Source: Phycisphaerae bacterium (lineage in GTDB: Bacteria; Planctomycetota; Phycisphaerae; UBA1845; Fen-1342). From it: 64,000 nucleotides of DNA. The position numbers were made by a program, and so were the translations under genes. This document shows, piece by piece, positions 33,465-41,882 of the stretch (its first letter is position 1; each line of letters begins with the position of its first letter). The stretch is taken from the NCBI GenBank assembly GCA_017999985.1, contig JAGNKU010000005.1, forward strand, positions 248,001 through 312,000, in the 5' to 3' direction. Under the pieces are notes generated by a model, which saw only the letters and a program-made list of their open reading frames with translations, was not told the origin of the DNA and made no database searches.

Positions 33465-35424
33465 CCACACTGGGCGGCACGTGCAGCCGGGCGTTGATCC
33501 GCTGCACGACCTGCGCGCCGGCGACGCGGCCGACGAAGTCGTCCATGATCTGCCCGCACAGGTGCCGGGCCTTCTGCTGCGGCGTGCGGAACTTGCTGCC
33601 GTCCAGCCGCGCCAGGCGATGCGAGATCGCCTCGTCCAGGTCCGCATCGCTCAGCGGCGAGAAGTTGTGCTCAGCAAACACCGCCGCCACCCGGGCGGGC
33701 CCGGTGCCACCTTCAACCTGGGTATGCTCCGCCACCAGCCGCAGCACCGGCACGACGCCCTCGCGGCTCAACATCCCGCGCGCGTGGGCCTCGAAGACCG
33801 CGAAAATCTCGTCGTCCGTCAGCGCGTCCACCGGCACGCCCGACCGCCGCAGGTGCTTGTACTGCTCCATCAGCACGACGGCGGCGAACTTCGGCCGCAC
33901 CTTGAGCTGGCCCACGATCCGGTCGAACACGTCGGCCCGGCGGAGCGCGATTAGTCCCTGCACGACGTCCGCCGACAGGCCGAGCTGGCGATAGCGCGCC
34001 GCGCGGTCCCAGATGTACTCGGGCAGATGGGCGCGCAAGCGGTCGAGCCGCTCCTGCTCGATCGCCAGCGGCGGCAGGTCGGTGTCGGGGTACATGCGCT
34101 CGGCGCCGGGCAGCACGCGCTCGAAGCCGTTGGTGCCGTCCTTCAACGCCTGGCGTGTGTCGTTGGGAATGCCGATCGTGGCTTCCTTCGCGCGCAGCGC
34201 AATCTCGCTGCACGCCATCGCCGTGTCGGCCTCGCTGCCCCACACCACGACCAGCGCGTCGCCATGTTCGGCCCGCAGCTTGCGGCGCAGGTTCTTCCAC
34301 TCGCGGCCGGCGAGCGTCTCGGAGGCCATGTCGGAGTGGATGATGTTCGGCAGGCTGGTGAGGCAGGCGACGACGCGGACGCGGTCGGAGAACTCCTTGG
34401 CGAAATTCGTGTGCTCCTGCGTCTGCTCGTTCAGCAGGTCGGCAAAGCCGCGCAGCACGACGCAGCGGACCACGTGACCGGCGTGCACCGCCTGCCGCAG
34501 CGGTTCGTAGTTCGTCTTCGCGACCAGCGCGGTGACTTCCTGATCGGCCCACTGGAATGTCTCGGCACGCACGCCGCGCTCCCAGAGCAACTGGCGGATG
34601 TGCAGCAGGCTGCACTGCCGGCGGGCCTCGTTGTAGATCAGGCGCGGGTTGCGCCAGATCTGCGGCGTGCCCTTGATCTCGACGCGCGTGCCGCCGGTGA
34701 CGCTGACATTCACGTCCTGTCGGCCGGCGCCGTAGCCGGTGCGGACCTTGCCGGTGCTGCGGACGAGCTGGCGCAGGAGCTGGCCGACTTCGGCGGCTTC
34801 CTGCGGCGTATGCATGTCGGGCTCGGTGACGGTCTCGATCAGCGGCATGCCCAGCCGATCGGTCAGGTACACGCGATCGTGGCCGATGTCCGAGACTTCG
34901 CGGCAGGCGTCCTCTTCGATCGAGAGCTGGCGGATGCGGACGGTGCGGTCCTTGAACGGGATGACGCCGTCGACGCCGAGGATGCCGGTGCGCTGAAAGC
35001 CGGTCGGGATCGAGCCATCGAGGTACTGCTTGCGCGCGATGTGCAGTTCGCCGACCAGGTTGAGCCGCAAAAGCAGGCAGATCTCTAGGGCGATGTCGAG
35101 CGCTTCGTCGTCGATGAAGAACGGGGGCGTGTCGTCGAACTCGTAGGTGCAGACCGTATCGTGATGGATGCGGTAGTAGATGTTCTTCCTGGTCTTCTTT
35201 TCCATCAGCGCCGTGCCGTCGTACTCGCCGAGCTCGGACAGCGTCGGCCGCATGTGACGGAGGATTTCGGCGTCGTATTCCTGGCTGTAGCGCCCCGCCG
35301 GACAGCGGCAGAACAGCTTGCGGCGGGTCAGGAGCTGCTGATGGACCTCGAGGCCGACCTTCAGGCCGATGTTGAGATAGTCCGCTTCGGTCATCTGGTC
35401 GAACGGCTTGAACGACAAAGCCAT
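33454..35424 (-). CDS. gatE: Glutamyl-tRNA(Gln) amidotransferase subunit E
   Basis: The tRNA-binding, kinase/transamidase subunit of GatDE: phosphorylates Glu-tRNA(Gln) and adds ammonia delivered by GatD. The 656-residue length fits GatE, since GatB is about 480. The GatB/E cradle begins GLKVGLEVHQQLLTRRKLFC with RCP, continues HDTVCTYEFDDTPPFFIDDEAL, IPTGFQRTGILGVDG, RIRQLSIEEDACREV, GMPLIETVTEPDMHTP and RTGYGAGRQDVNVSV. A GatE-specific AspRS-like insertion (TNFAKEFSDRVRVVACLTS, GIPNDTRQALKDGTNGFERVLPG) follows, then a helical and YqeY-like tail. The stop codon lies in a REP palindrome, so VALL at the C-terminus is repeat-encoded. SD AAGGAGG lies 11 bases before the ATG. Confidence 0.96.
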   Translation of the reverse strand: MALSFKPFDQMTEADYLNIGLKVGLEVHQQLLTRRKLFCRCPAGRYSQEYDAEILRHMRPTLSELGEYDGTALMEKKTRKNIYYRIHHDTVCTYEFDDTPPFFIDDEALDIALEICLLLRLNLVGELHIARKQYLDGSIPTGFQRTGILGVDGVIPFKDRTVRIRQLSIEEDACREVSDIGHDRVYLTDRLGMPLIETVTEPDMHTPQEAAEVGQLLRQLVRSTGKVRTGYGAGRQDVNVSVTGGTRVEIKGTPQIWRNPRLIYNEARRQCSLLHIRQLLWERGVRAETFQWADQEVTALVAKTNYEPLRQAVHAGHVVRCVVLRGFADLLNEQTQEHTNFAKEFSDRVRVVACLTSLPNIIHSDMASETLAGREWKNLRRKLRAEHGDALVVVWGSEADTAMACSEIALRAKEATIGIPNDTRQALKDGTNGFERVLPGAERMYPDTDLPPLAIEQERLDRLRAHLPEYIWDRAARYRQLGLSADVVQGLIALRRADVFDRIVGQLKVRPKFAAVVLMEQYKHLRRSGVPVDALTDDEIFAVFEAHARGMLSREGVVPVLRLVAEHTQVEGGTGPARVAAVFAEHNFSPLSDADLDEAISHRLARLDGSKFRTPQQKARHLCGQIMDDFVGRVAGAQVVQRINARLHVPPSVALL

Positions 35425-35458
35425 GTGCGCCGAGCCTCCTTCAGGGGACAGAATCAGG

Positions 35459-35488
35459 ATTGTACACCTTGGCGGGCTGGCGGGGCAA
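35459..35488 (-). promoter_or_regulatory. Candidate gatE promoter
   Basis: Minus strand TTGCCC, 18-base spacer, TACAAT, predicting a leader of about 30 bases. It would make gatE-RAYT-gatD a transcription unit separate from the upstream kinase gene. Confidence 0.6.
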
Positions 35489-35525
35489 AGGGGGGTCCGG
35501 CGGCCCTGGCCGGTGGAAAGGTGGT

Positions 35526-38500
35526 TCAGCGCCGTGCGTCGGCGACTGACGCCGTGTGCGCCGGCGCGCCGCGGCGCGGCGGCGGCTCTTCCAGGATGGC
35601 GCGCACCTTGCCGGCCAGGATGCTGCGGGTGAAGGGCTTGGCCAGGAACGCCACGCCCTCCCCAAGTTGACCGTGCGTGCTCAGGAAGCTGGCCGCGTAC
35701 CCGGAAATGTATAGGACCTTCATCCCGGGGCGCGTCGCCACCAGGCGCTCGGCGAGTTCGCGGCCGCTCATGCCGGGCATGACCACGTCCGAGACCAGCA
35801 GATCGATGCGACCGTCAAAGTTGTGAGCGAGTTCCAGGGCCGCCGGCGCGTGGCTCGCCGTCAGCACGGCGTAGCCCTCGGCCACAAGGATGTCGCGGAT
35901 CACGGTGCGCACTTCTTCCTCATCCTCGGCCAGCAGGATCGTGGCGCCCGCCCGGCGCGCTTCATCCGGCGCTGCCCCCGGCGTCGTGGGCTCGAGACGG
36001 TCGCCGTGGCGCGGCAGGTACACCCGGAAGGTCGTACCCTGGCCGGGCACGCTGTGCACCACGATGCGCCCGCCGTGCTGCTGCACGATGCTGTGCACGG
36101 TCGCCAGCCCCAGGCCGGCGTTCTGGGCGGCATCGTGGGTCAAAAAGAACGGCTCGAAGAGGTGCGCACGCGTCTCGGCGTCCATGCCCGGGCCGGTGTC
36201 GCGCACGGCCAGGGTCACGTAACGGCCGGGGGCGACGGATTCGAGTTCGTCGGCCGCGCCGTCGTCGAGCGTGACAGACGTCGTTTCGATGGTCAGCTTG
36301 CCGCCGCGCGGCATCGCTTCGCGGGCATGCATGCTCAGGTTGGTGAGCATGAGTTCCATCTGGCCCGGGTCCGCGCGCACCAGCCCGAGCCCTGGGTCGA
36401 GAAGCGTCTCGATCTGGATGTGCTCGCCGAGCGCGGGGCGCAGCTTGCGCAGCGTGTCGCTCACGACCTGGTTCAGGCACAGGCTGCGGGGCTGCACGAC
36501 CTCCCTGCGGCCCAGAGCGAGCAGTTGCCGCACGAGCTGGGCCGCCCGCTCGGTGGCACGCTTGATGCGGGCCGCGTGCTCGGCGACCGGGTGCTCCGGC
36601 GCAACGTCCGCGGCGATGATCTCGCTGTAGCCGAGGATCGCGGTCAGGACGTTGTTGAACTCGTGCGCCACGCCGCCCGCCAGTCGCCCGACCGCATCCA
36701 GCGTCTGGGACTCCCGGAGCTGCGCCTCGAGCGTCACCTCGCGCGTCACGTCGCGCTTTACGGCAACGTAGTGCGTGATCCTGCCGCTCACGTCGCGCAC
36801 CGGCGAAATGGTCGCATCCTCGTGGTAGAGCGTGCCGTCCTTGCGGCGGTTCTGGAACCGGCCCGTCCAGGTCTCTCCGCGGCCGAGCGTGTCCCACAGC
36901 CCGCGGTAGAAGGCCGCATCGTGCTGACCGCTGCGGAGCAGGCTGGGGCTGCGACCGAGGACCTCCGCGCAGGTGTAGCCCGTGATGCGCTCGAAGGCCG
37001 GGTTGGCGTATTCGATGCGCCCGTCGAGGTCCGTCACGATGATCGTCTCGGCGGCTTGCTCCACGGCGGCGGCCAGGCGCAAGCGTTCGGTTTCCGAGCG
37101 CAGCCGGACGAGCGCGCTGCCGGTCTGCGCGGCGATGGTCTCCAGAGCGTGCCGGGCGCTGGGCGGAATGGATTCGAAGCGCCGCGAAACCAGGTCCAAC
37201 GTCGCCATGACGCGACCTTCATGGCGGATCGGGATCATGGCGAAGGCGCTCAGCTCCGCATCCGGGATCGAGTGGTCCAGCGCGGCGACCAGCGCCGCGT
37301 AAGTCGTGTAGACCGGCTCGGCGGCCAAGGCAAGCTGTGCCCCCGGCGAGCCGGCCTCGAACCGGCGAATCTGCGCCACGAACTCAGGCGGCATACCCGT
37401 GTGGAACGCAAGCTCGAAGCCGCCGCGGAGGGAGTCGCAGAGATACACACCGCCTGCGTCCATGTCGGCCACGCGCAGCGCCGTCTCGGTGCACAGGCGC
37501 AGAGCCGTGTCCAGGTCATGGGTGCCGCACAAGGCCAGGGCCAGGTCGCGTTGCGCGCGGGCCAGCTCATCGCTCTGGCACTGCGCGGTCACGTCGCGGG
37601 CAAACAGCACGAACCCGGTGAGCACAGCGTCCTCGTCGTGCATGGGCATGACGACCGCGTGCACAAATGGCGTCTGGCCGTCGGGACGCCGCAAGGGAAA
37701 GGTCGCTTCCCACTTGCCGTCCACCATGACGGTGGCGATGGCCGCGTCCAGGCGGCGCCCGTCAACGCCCGCGACCGCGTGGATTTCGCGCAGTGTCCTG
37801 CCGACCACCGCCTCGACCGGATAGCCGAACAACTGCGCCGCCGCCGGGTTGAAGTGCAGCACGCGGTAGTCCCGGTCGACGGCGGCGATCGCGTATTCGC
37901 TGGCCGAGCGGAGAATGCCGTGCAGCGTGCTGGTCGTCTCGCGCAGCGCAGTCCGCGCCTGGTCCAACTCGGCGATTTGCCGTTCCAGCGCCAGGTTGCT
38001 GCGGCGCAGTTCGGCAGTCCGGTCCGTTACCCGCGTTTCCAACTCCGCGTGGGCTCGGCGCAGCGCACGGGTGGCCCCGTCGCGTTCGGCCACAGCCGCG
38101 GCAAGCATGAGCGCGGCCAGCGTGAAGACGGAAGTGAAGCCCAGCGCCAGTGCGAGTTGCTCCTGGAGCAGGACCCGCCCGTCACCACCGAAACCCTCGA
38201 CCACTCCGGTGATCGCCGCGGCCGAGACGATCAGCGCGGTCGTGGCCGACCCGGTCGGGCCGTAACGGAACGCGGCGACGACAAAGAACGGCAGCAGCAG
38301 ATACGAGTGCAGCAGGCGCGGATCGCCACCCAGCGGCAGCAAGCCAAACACGGCCCCACTGACCACCACGAGCAAACCAAGAAACGCCACCGCCTCGGGC
38401 GCGCGGCGCAGCAGCCCGGCGCGCGCCTGCGGGTGCGCGGTCCAGGTCAGCAGCATCGGCGCCACCAGCAGGACGCCCATCGCATCCCCCAGCCACCAGG

Positions 38501-38981
38501 ACGCCGCAAGCTGGCCGAAACGCGCCCAGGGCGCAAGGCCGAAAAGACACAGCCCGCTGACACCCAGCGCGGCGCCCACCGCCGCCCCCAGCGGCGCCGC
38601 GACACACGCGAGGCTGAATACGTCGCGCACGCGATCCAGCGCCGCATGGAAATCCAGCCAGCGCCGCAGCAGCGCGGCCGCCGCGAACGCTGCCAGGGGA
38701 TTGCCGATGGCAGTCGCCAGCGCGAACAGCGGCGTGACACCGGTCGATGCCGTGGCGAGGTACGCGCCCAGCGCGACGCCGGGCAGCACGCGATAGCCGC
38801 GCAAGAGCACGGCGGCCAGCGCGATGCCGGTCGGCGGCCAGACCAGCGTCACGTTGCCGTGAACGAGCCCGAACAGCAGCCCCCAGCGGGCCGCGAGGTA
38901 ATACGACGTCGCGACCGTGGCCGTGAGCAGCACGAGGCGGCCGATGTTCAGCAGGCGAGTTGAGTGGTGCAGTGCCTTCAT
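35526..38981 (-). CDS. Hybrid sensor histidine kinase (MASE1-PAS-GAF-PAS-HisKA-HATPase-REC)
   Basis: A 1151-residue membrane sensor. Residues 10-300 form a MASE1 domain of about eight helices (NVTLVWPPTGIALAAVLLRG). A coiled coil is followed by a PAS (YRVLHFNPAAAQLFGYPVEAV), a GAF, and a second PAS with PAC (IEYANPAFERITGYTCAEVLG). The HisKA His is in GGVAHEFNNVLTAILGYSE at about residue 771, followed by HATPase_c (DTGPGMDAETR, GLGLATVHSIV). A receiver domain ends the chain with its Asp in LLVSDVVMPGMSG at about 1063. The ATPase N-box reads NLSMHAREAMP where most kinases have Asn before the Ala-Arg; here it is His. The start at 38981 (MKALHHS) is preferred over a longer reading. Signal and partner are unknown. 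Confidence 0.9.
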   Translation of the reverse strand: MKALHHSTRLLNIGRLVLLTATVATSYYLAARWGLLFGLVHGNVTLVWPPTGIALAAVLLRGYRVLPGVALGAYLATASTGVTPLFALATAIGNPLAAFAAAALLRRWLDFHAALDRVRDVFSLACVAAPLGAAVGAALGVSGLCLFGLAPWARFGQLAASWWLGDAMGVLLVAPMLLTWTAHPQARAGLLRRAPEAVAFLGLLVVVSGAVFGLLPLGGDPRLLHSYLLLPFFVVAAFRYGPTGSATTALIVSAAAITGVVEGFGGDGRVLLQEQLALALGFTSVFTLAALMLAAAVAERDGATRALRRAHAELETRVTDRTAELRRSNLALERQIAELDQARTALRETTSTLHGILRSASEYAIAAVDRDYRVLHFNPAAAQLFGYPVEAVVGRTLREIHAVAGVDGRRLDAAIATVMVDGKWEATFPLRRPDGQTPFVHAVVMPMHDEDAVLTGFVLFARDVTAQCQSDELARAQRDLALALCGTHDLDTALRLCTETALRVADMDAGGVYLCDSLRGGFELAFHTGMPPEFVAQIRRFEAGSPGAQLALAAEPVYTTYAALVAALDHSIPDAELSAFAMIPIRHEGRVMATLDLVSRRFESIPPSARHALETIAAQTGSALVRLRSETERLRLAAAVEQAAETIIVTDLDGRIEYANPAFERITGYTCAEVLGRSPSLLRSGQHDAAFYRGLWDTLGRGETWTGRFQNRRKDGTLYHEDATISPVRDVSGRITHYVAVKRDVTREVTLEAQLRESQTLDAVGRLAGGVAHEFNNVLTAILGYSEIIAADVAPEHPVAEHAARIKRATERAAQLVRQLLALGRREVVQPRSLCLNQVVSDTLRKLRPALGEHIQIETLLDPGLGLVRADPGQMELMLTNLSMHAREAMPRGGKLTIETTSVTLDDGAADELESVAPGRYVTLAVRDTGPGMDAETRAHLFEPFFLTHDAAQNAGLGLATVHSIVQQHGGRIVVHSVPGQGTTFRVYLPRHGDRLEPTTPGAAPDEARRAGATILLAEDEEEVRTVIRDILVAEGYAVLTASHAPAALELAHNFDGRIDLLVSDVVMPGMSGRELAERLVATRPGMKVLYISGYAASFLSTHGQLGEGVAFLAKPFTRSILAGKVRAILEEPPPRRGAPAHTASVADARR

Positions 38982-39209
38982 TCGGAAATCCGGCGCTCTA
39001 GGAACGTTCGCGGCCAGGAGCCGCCCGCCCGGCACCGTAAGCCATGGGCGAGAATGCCATTGCGAACCTTTCACACCCAGGCGGCCGTGCGGCGCGGCCC
39101 ACGTCGCGGCACGCTGACCCGTTCCACGCATTCTTTATCGGCAGTGCATACCCACTGTGACGCCCTCCCGTCTTGAATTCGCTTTTGAAACAGCGCTTGC
39201 AGCGCAAGG

Positions 39210-39230
39210 CTTGCGCGATTTTCGCGCAAG
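39210..39230. promoter_or_regulatory. Perfect 9-bp hairpin in the kinase/ilvC gap
   Basis: CTTGCGCGA, TTT, TCGCGCAAG, flanked on one side by AAAA and on the other by related GCGCTTGCAGCGCAAG. It lies about 40 bases beyond the ilvC stop and 230 bases upstream of the kinase start. It could be a terminator for ilvC (a U-run is on the wrong side) or a protein-binding operator. The rest of the 38982-39271 gap shows nothing clear. Confidence 0.4.
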
Positions 39231-39271
39231 AAAAGCAGCCCCCTCTTAAGCCGGAATCCAGGCGGAATGGG

Positions 39272-40282
39272 TCATTGGGCCGCACCCGCCCTACCCGGCT
39301 GCAGCCAGGGCATCAGGGCGCGCAGGCAGCGACCGACCTCCTCGATGGGATGCGCTTGCGCCTGCTGCGCGGCCGCGGCCAGGCGCGGCTGACCGGCGCG
39401 GTGCTCCGCCATCCACTCGTCCGCGAAGGCCCCAGACTGGATCTCCTGGAGCAGTTCACGCATCGCCGCGCGCGTCGGCTGGCCAATCACGCGCTGGCCG
39501 CGCGACACGTCGCCGTAGGCCGCGGTGCGGCTGATGGCGGCGCGCATGCCGTCGATGCCGCGCGCGTGGATCAGGTCGGCGATCAGCTTGACCTCGTGCA
39601 GGCATTCGAAGTACGCGAGCTCCGGTGCGTAGCCCGCGTCGACGAGCGTCTCGAAGCCGGCGCGGATCAGCTCCGTCAGGCCGCCACAGAGCACAGCCTG
39701 CTCGCCAAAGAGGTCGGTCTCGGCTTCGTCACGAAACGTCGTCTCAATGATCCCCGCGCGGCCGCAGCCGAGCCCGCAGGCGCAGGCGAGGGCCACGTCG
39801 CGCGTGTCGCCGGCCGGGTCCTGGTGCACGGCGATCAACGCGGGCACGCCGCCGCCCTGCTCGAACTGCTGGCGGACCATCGGGCCGATGCCCTTCGGCG
39901 CGACGAGGAACACGTTGGTGTCCGGCGTCGGAACGAGCTTGCGGAAGTGGATCGCGAAGCCGTGGGCGAAGCCGAGATACAGCCCGCGCCGGCCGAGCGG
40001 CGCGATGTCCTGCGCGTACACGTCCGGCTGGCGCTCGTCGGGAATGAGCATGAGCACTACGTCGGCACGGCGGAGAGCATCGGCGACGGCACACACGGTG
40101 AGGCCGGCTTGCTCGGCGGTGGTCCGCGATGGGCTGCCGGGCCGCAAGCCGACGATCACGTCGCAACCGCTGTCGCGCAGGTTGAGGGCTTGCGCCCGGC
40201 CCTGCGAGCCGAAGCCCAGCACGGCGATACGCCGGTTCGTCAGCGCTGCGGTGCGGACATCCTGTTCGCGCCAGACCTTCAC
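39272..40282 (-). CDS. ilvC: Ketol-acid reductoisomerase, class I
   Basis: An NADPH- and Mg-dependent isomeroreductase of valine/isoleucine synthesis. At 336 residues it is class I length. The Rossmann motif is GFGSQGRAQALNLRDSG, followed by the cofactor loop VGLRPGSPSR. Catalytic metal ligands are visible in ETDLFGEQAVLCGG (Asp and Glu, DxxxE) and FECLHEVKLIADLI (Glu pair). FAHGFAIHF and APKGIGPMVRQQF are family marks. The start is GTG at 40280-40282 with SD GAGGT seven bases before. No other ilv/leu genes are adjacent. Confidence 0.96.
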   Translation of the reverse strand: MKVWREQDVRTAALTNRRIAVLGFGSQGRAQALNLRDSGCDVIVGLRPGSPSRTTAEQAGLTVCAVADALRRADVVLMLIPDERQPDVYAQDIAPLGRRGLYLGFAHGFAIHFRKLVPTPDTNVFLVAPKGIGPMVRQQFEQGGGVPALIAVHQDPAGDTRDVALACACGLGCGRAGIIETTFRDEAETDLFGEQAVLCGGLTELIRAGFETLVDAGYAPELAYFECLHEVKLIADLIHARGIDGMRAAISRTAAYGDVSRGQRVIGQPTRAAMRELLQEIQSGAFADEWMAEHRAGQPRLAAAAQQAQAHPIEEVGRCLRALMPWLQPGRAGAAQ

Positions 40283-40413
40283 GGGACACCTCGCTCTCGC
40301 CGGCCGTCGCGGCTGTACAATTCACGCGCCCGCGGCGCGGCCGGCAGGCGCGTATGCTACCGCGACCAACCCAGCTGCGGCGAATGTCGTATAGCGGATA
40401 GGAGATCAACGCG

Positions 40414-41856
40414 GTGCGGGCTGCGAACGACATGGCGACAGAAGTGCAGGTCGTGGAGAGCGGCGCGCCCCCCACGTCGCTGCCGCGTCTGCTGACGTTG
40501 CCGCTCTGGGGGCTGGTCCGACCCCGCGCCGCAGCGGCGAGTCTGGCAACCATTTCACCACCGGCATGGGCCGCACTGCTGGCGCTCAGCCTGTGCGCAT
40601 ACGCTGCCGTGTTGATCGGACTCATGCTGTGGGACCAGACCATGACCGAAGTCTGGGTGCCTGCGCCGGCGAGTGCGCCGACCAGCGCCGGCGGCGGCTA
40701 CCCCATCTACTGGAGCGGCTCGACCGAGCTGCGACAGCGCACGTTGGCCGAGGTATGGGCGGGGTGGCGTGCCGAAGCCCTGGCCGGCTGGTGCGGTCCG
40801 GCGGAGTTGACGCTTGCACTGGTGGTGACGCTGGGAATGGTGCTGATCGCGCTCCTGGCATGGCTGAATCTGCCATTCGTGCATCGCAGTGGGTCGGTGG
40901 GGTGGTCGTACAAGCGCGTGCTTCGGGCGATGGCGGGCGTGTTCTGGCCACTGACCGGCCTCACGTTTGTGTGCGGCGCGGTCTTCGTCTTCCGAGAGCA
41001 TGCGAGCTATGGCAGCGCCCATTCCGCTGCAATGCTGGCGGAGCCAGGCGTAGTCCTGATGGTGCTGATTTCCGCGGCGGTCTGGCCGCTGGTGTGGTGG
41101 CTGTGCGGCGCGGTGCGCGGCATCGAGGTTTTGGCGCCCGACTTGTCCTTGCCGCCGCGCTGCGAGGGCTGCGGGTACGATCTGACGCATCGGGCGGCGG
41201 ACGGTCTATGCACCGAGTGCGGGCTTCCGCAGGTGGAGTCGCTGGATCCACGGCGCAACCGGCCCGGCAGCGCGTGGTCGCAGCACAAGTGTCTGGCGAG
41301 CTGGATGGCTACGGCGGTTGCAAGCCTGCTGCGCCCCCGGGAGTTCTATCGGGCCGCGCGGCTGCGCGCGCCGCTCCGGGCGGACTCCGGTTTTGCCACG
41401 CTGAATCTGGTGCTGATCGCGTGCGCGGCGCTGCTGTGGGCGGGACTCGCCACGCAGATCATGTCGCTGCGTCATGGACCGCTGCCCGATGACTTTCCCG
41501 TGTTTCTCGCGGCGCTCATCGCGCTCGGCACGTTCGGTTGCTGGCTGGGGCATCGTGTGATCGCCGCGGTCGTCGTATCGTGGTGGCTGGCGCGCGTCGC
41601 GCTGCCGGATTTCCGCTGGGCAACGAAGGCCATCGAGTACGAATCGAGCTACTTGTGGGTCTTCTGCGTCTTCTGGGGGCTGATGCTCAGCAGCCTCCTG
41701 GCATTCGAGACGTGGATCTCACGGCTGATAGGCTTCGCCGGGTTCCTTCCGGCCGGCGAGTTTCTCGCCATCGTCGGCGGCACGCTGCTGCTGGCTGTGA
41801 TCTGGCTTATCCGCTACACCATCGCCTACCGCGCGATCCGCTGGAGCAACTTCTGA
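40414..41856 (+). CDS. Membrane protein with internal zinc ribbon
   Basis: A 480-residue protein with about ten predicted helices and, near residue 250, a four-Cys zinc ribbon of the form CEGCGYDLTHRAADGLCTECG, a motif recurrent in planctomycete membrane proteins. Both halves contain helices (LAWLNLPFVH, LLAVIWLIRYTIAYRAIRW). The start is GTG at 40414 (AGGAG nine bases upstream) or ATG at 40432. It is followed 26 bases later by corA and probably co-transcribed with it. No transporter or enzyme signature is seen. Confidence 0.75.
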   Translation: MRAANDMATEVQVVESGAPPTSLPRLLTLPLWGLVRPRAAAASLATISPPAWAALLALSLCAYAAVLIGLMLWDQTMTEVWVPAPASAPTSAGGGYPIYWSGSTELRQRTLAEVWAGWRAEALAGWCGPAELTLALVVTLGMVLIALLAWLNLPFVHRSGSVGWSYKRVLRAMAGVFWPLTGLTFVCGAVFVFREHASYGSAHSAAMLAEPGVVLMVLISAAVWPLVWWLCGAVRGIEVLAPDLSLPPRCEGCGYDLTHRAADGLCTECGLPQVESLDPRRNRPGSAWSQHKCLASWMATAVASLLRPREFYRAARLRAPLRADSGFATLNLVLIACAALLWAGLATQIMSLRHGPLPDDFPVFLAALIALGTFGCWLGHRVIAAVVVSWWLARVALPDFRWATKAIEYESSYLWVFCVFWGLMLSSLLAFETWISRLIGFAGFLPAGEFLAIVGGTLLLAVIWLIRYTIAYRAIRWSNF

Positions 41857-41882
41857 GTCGTCCCGCACCGAGGAGCACGACC

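Noticed and set aside
35823-38963. 1046-codon frame antisense to the hybrid kinase
   Set aside because: Arg/Gln/His-rich composition typical of antisense GC frames; the kinase has all its domains.
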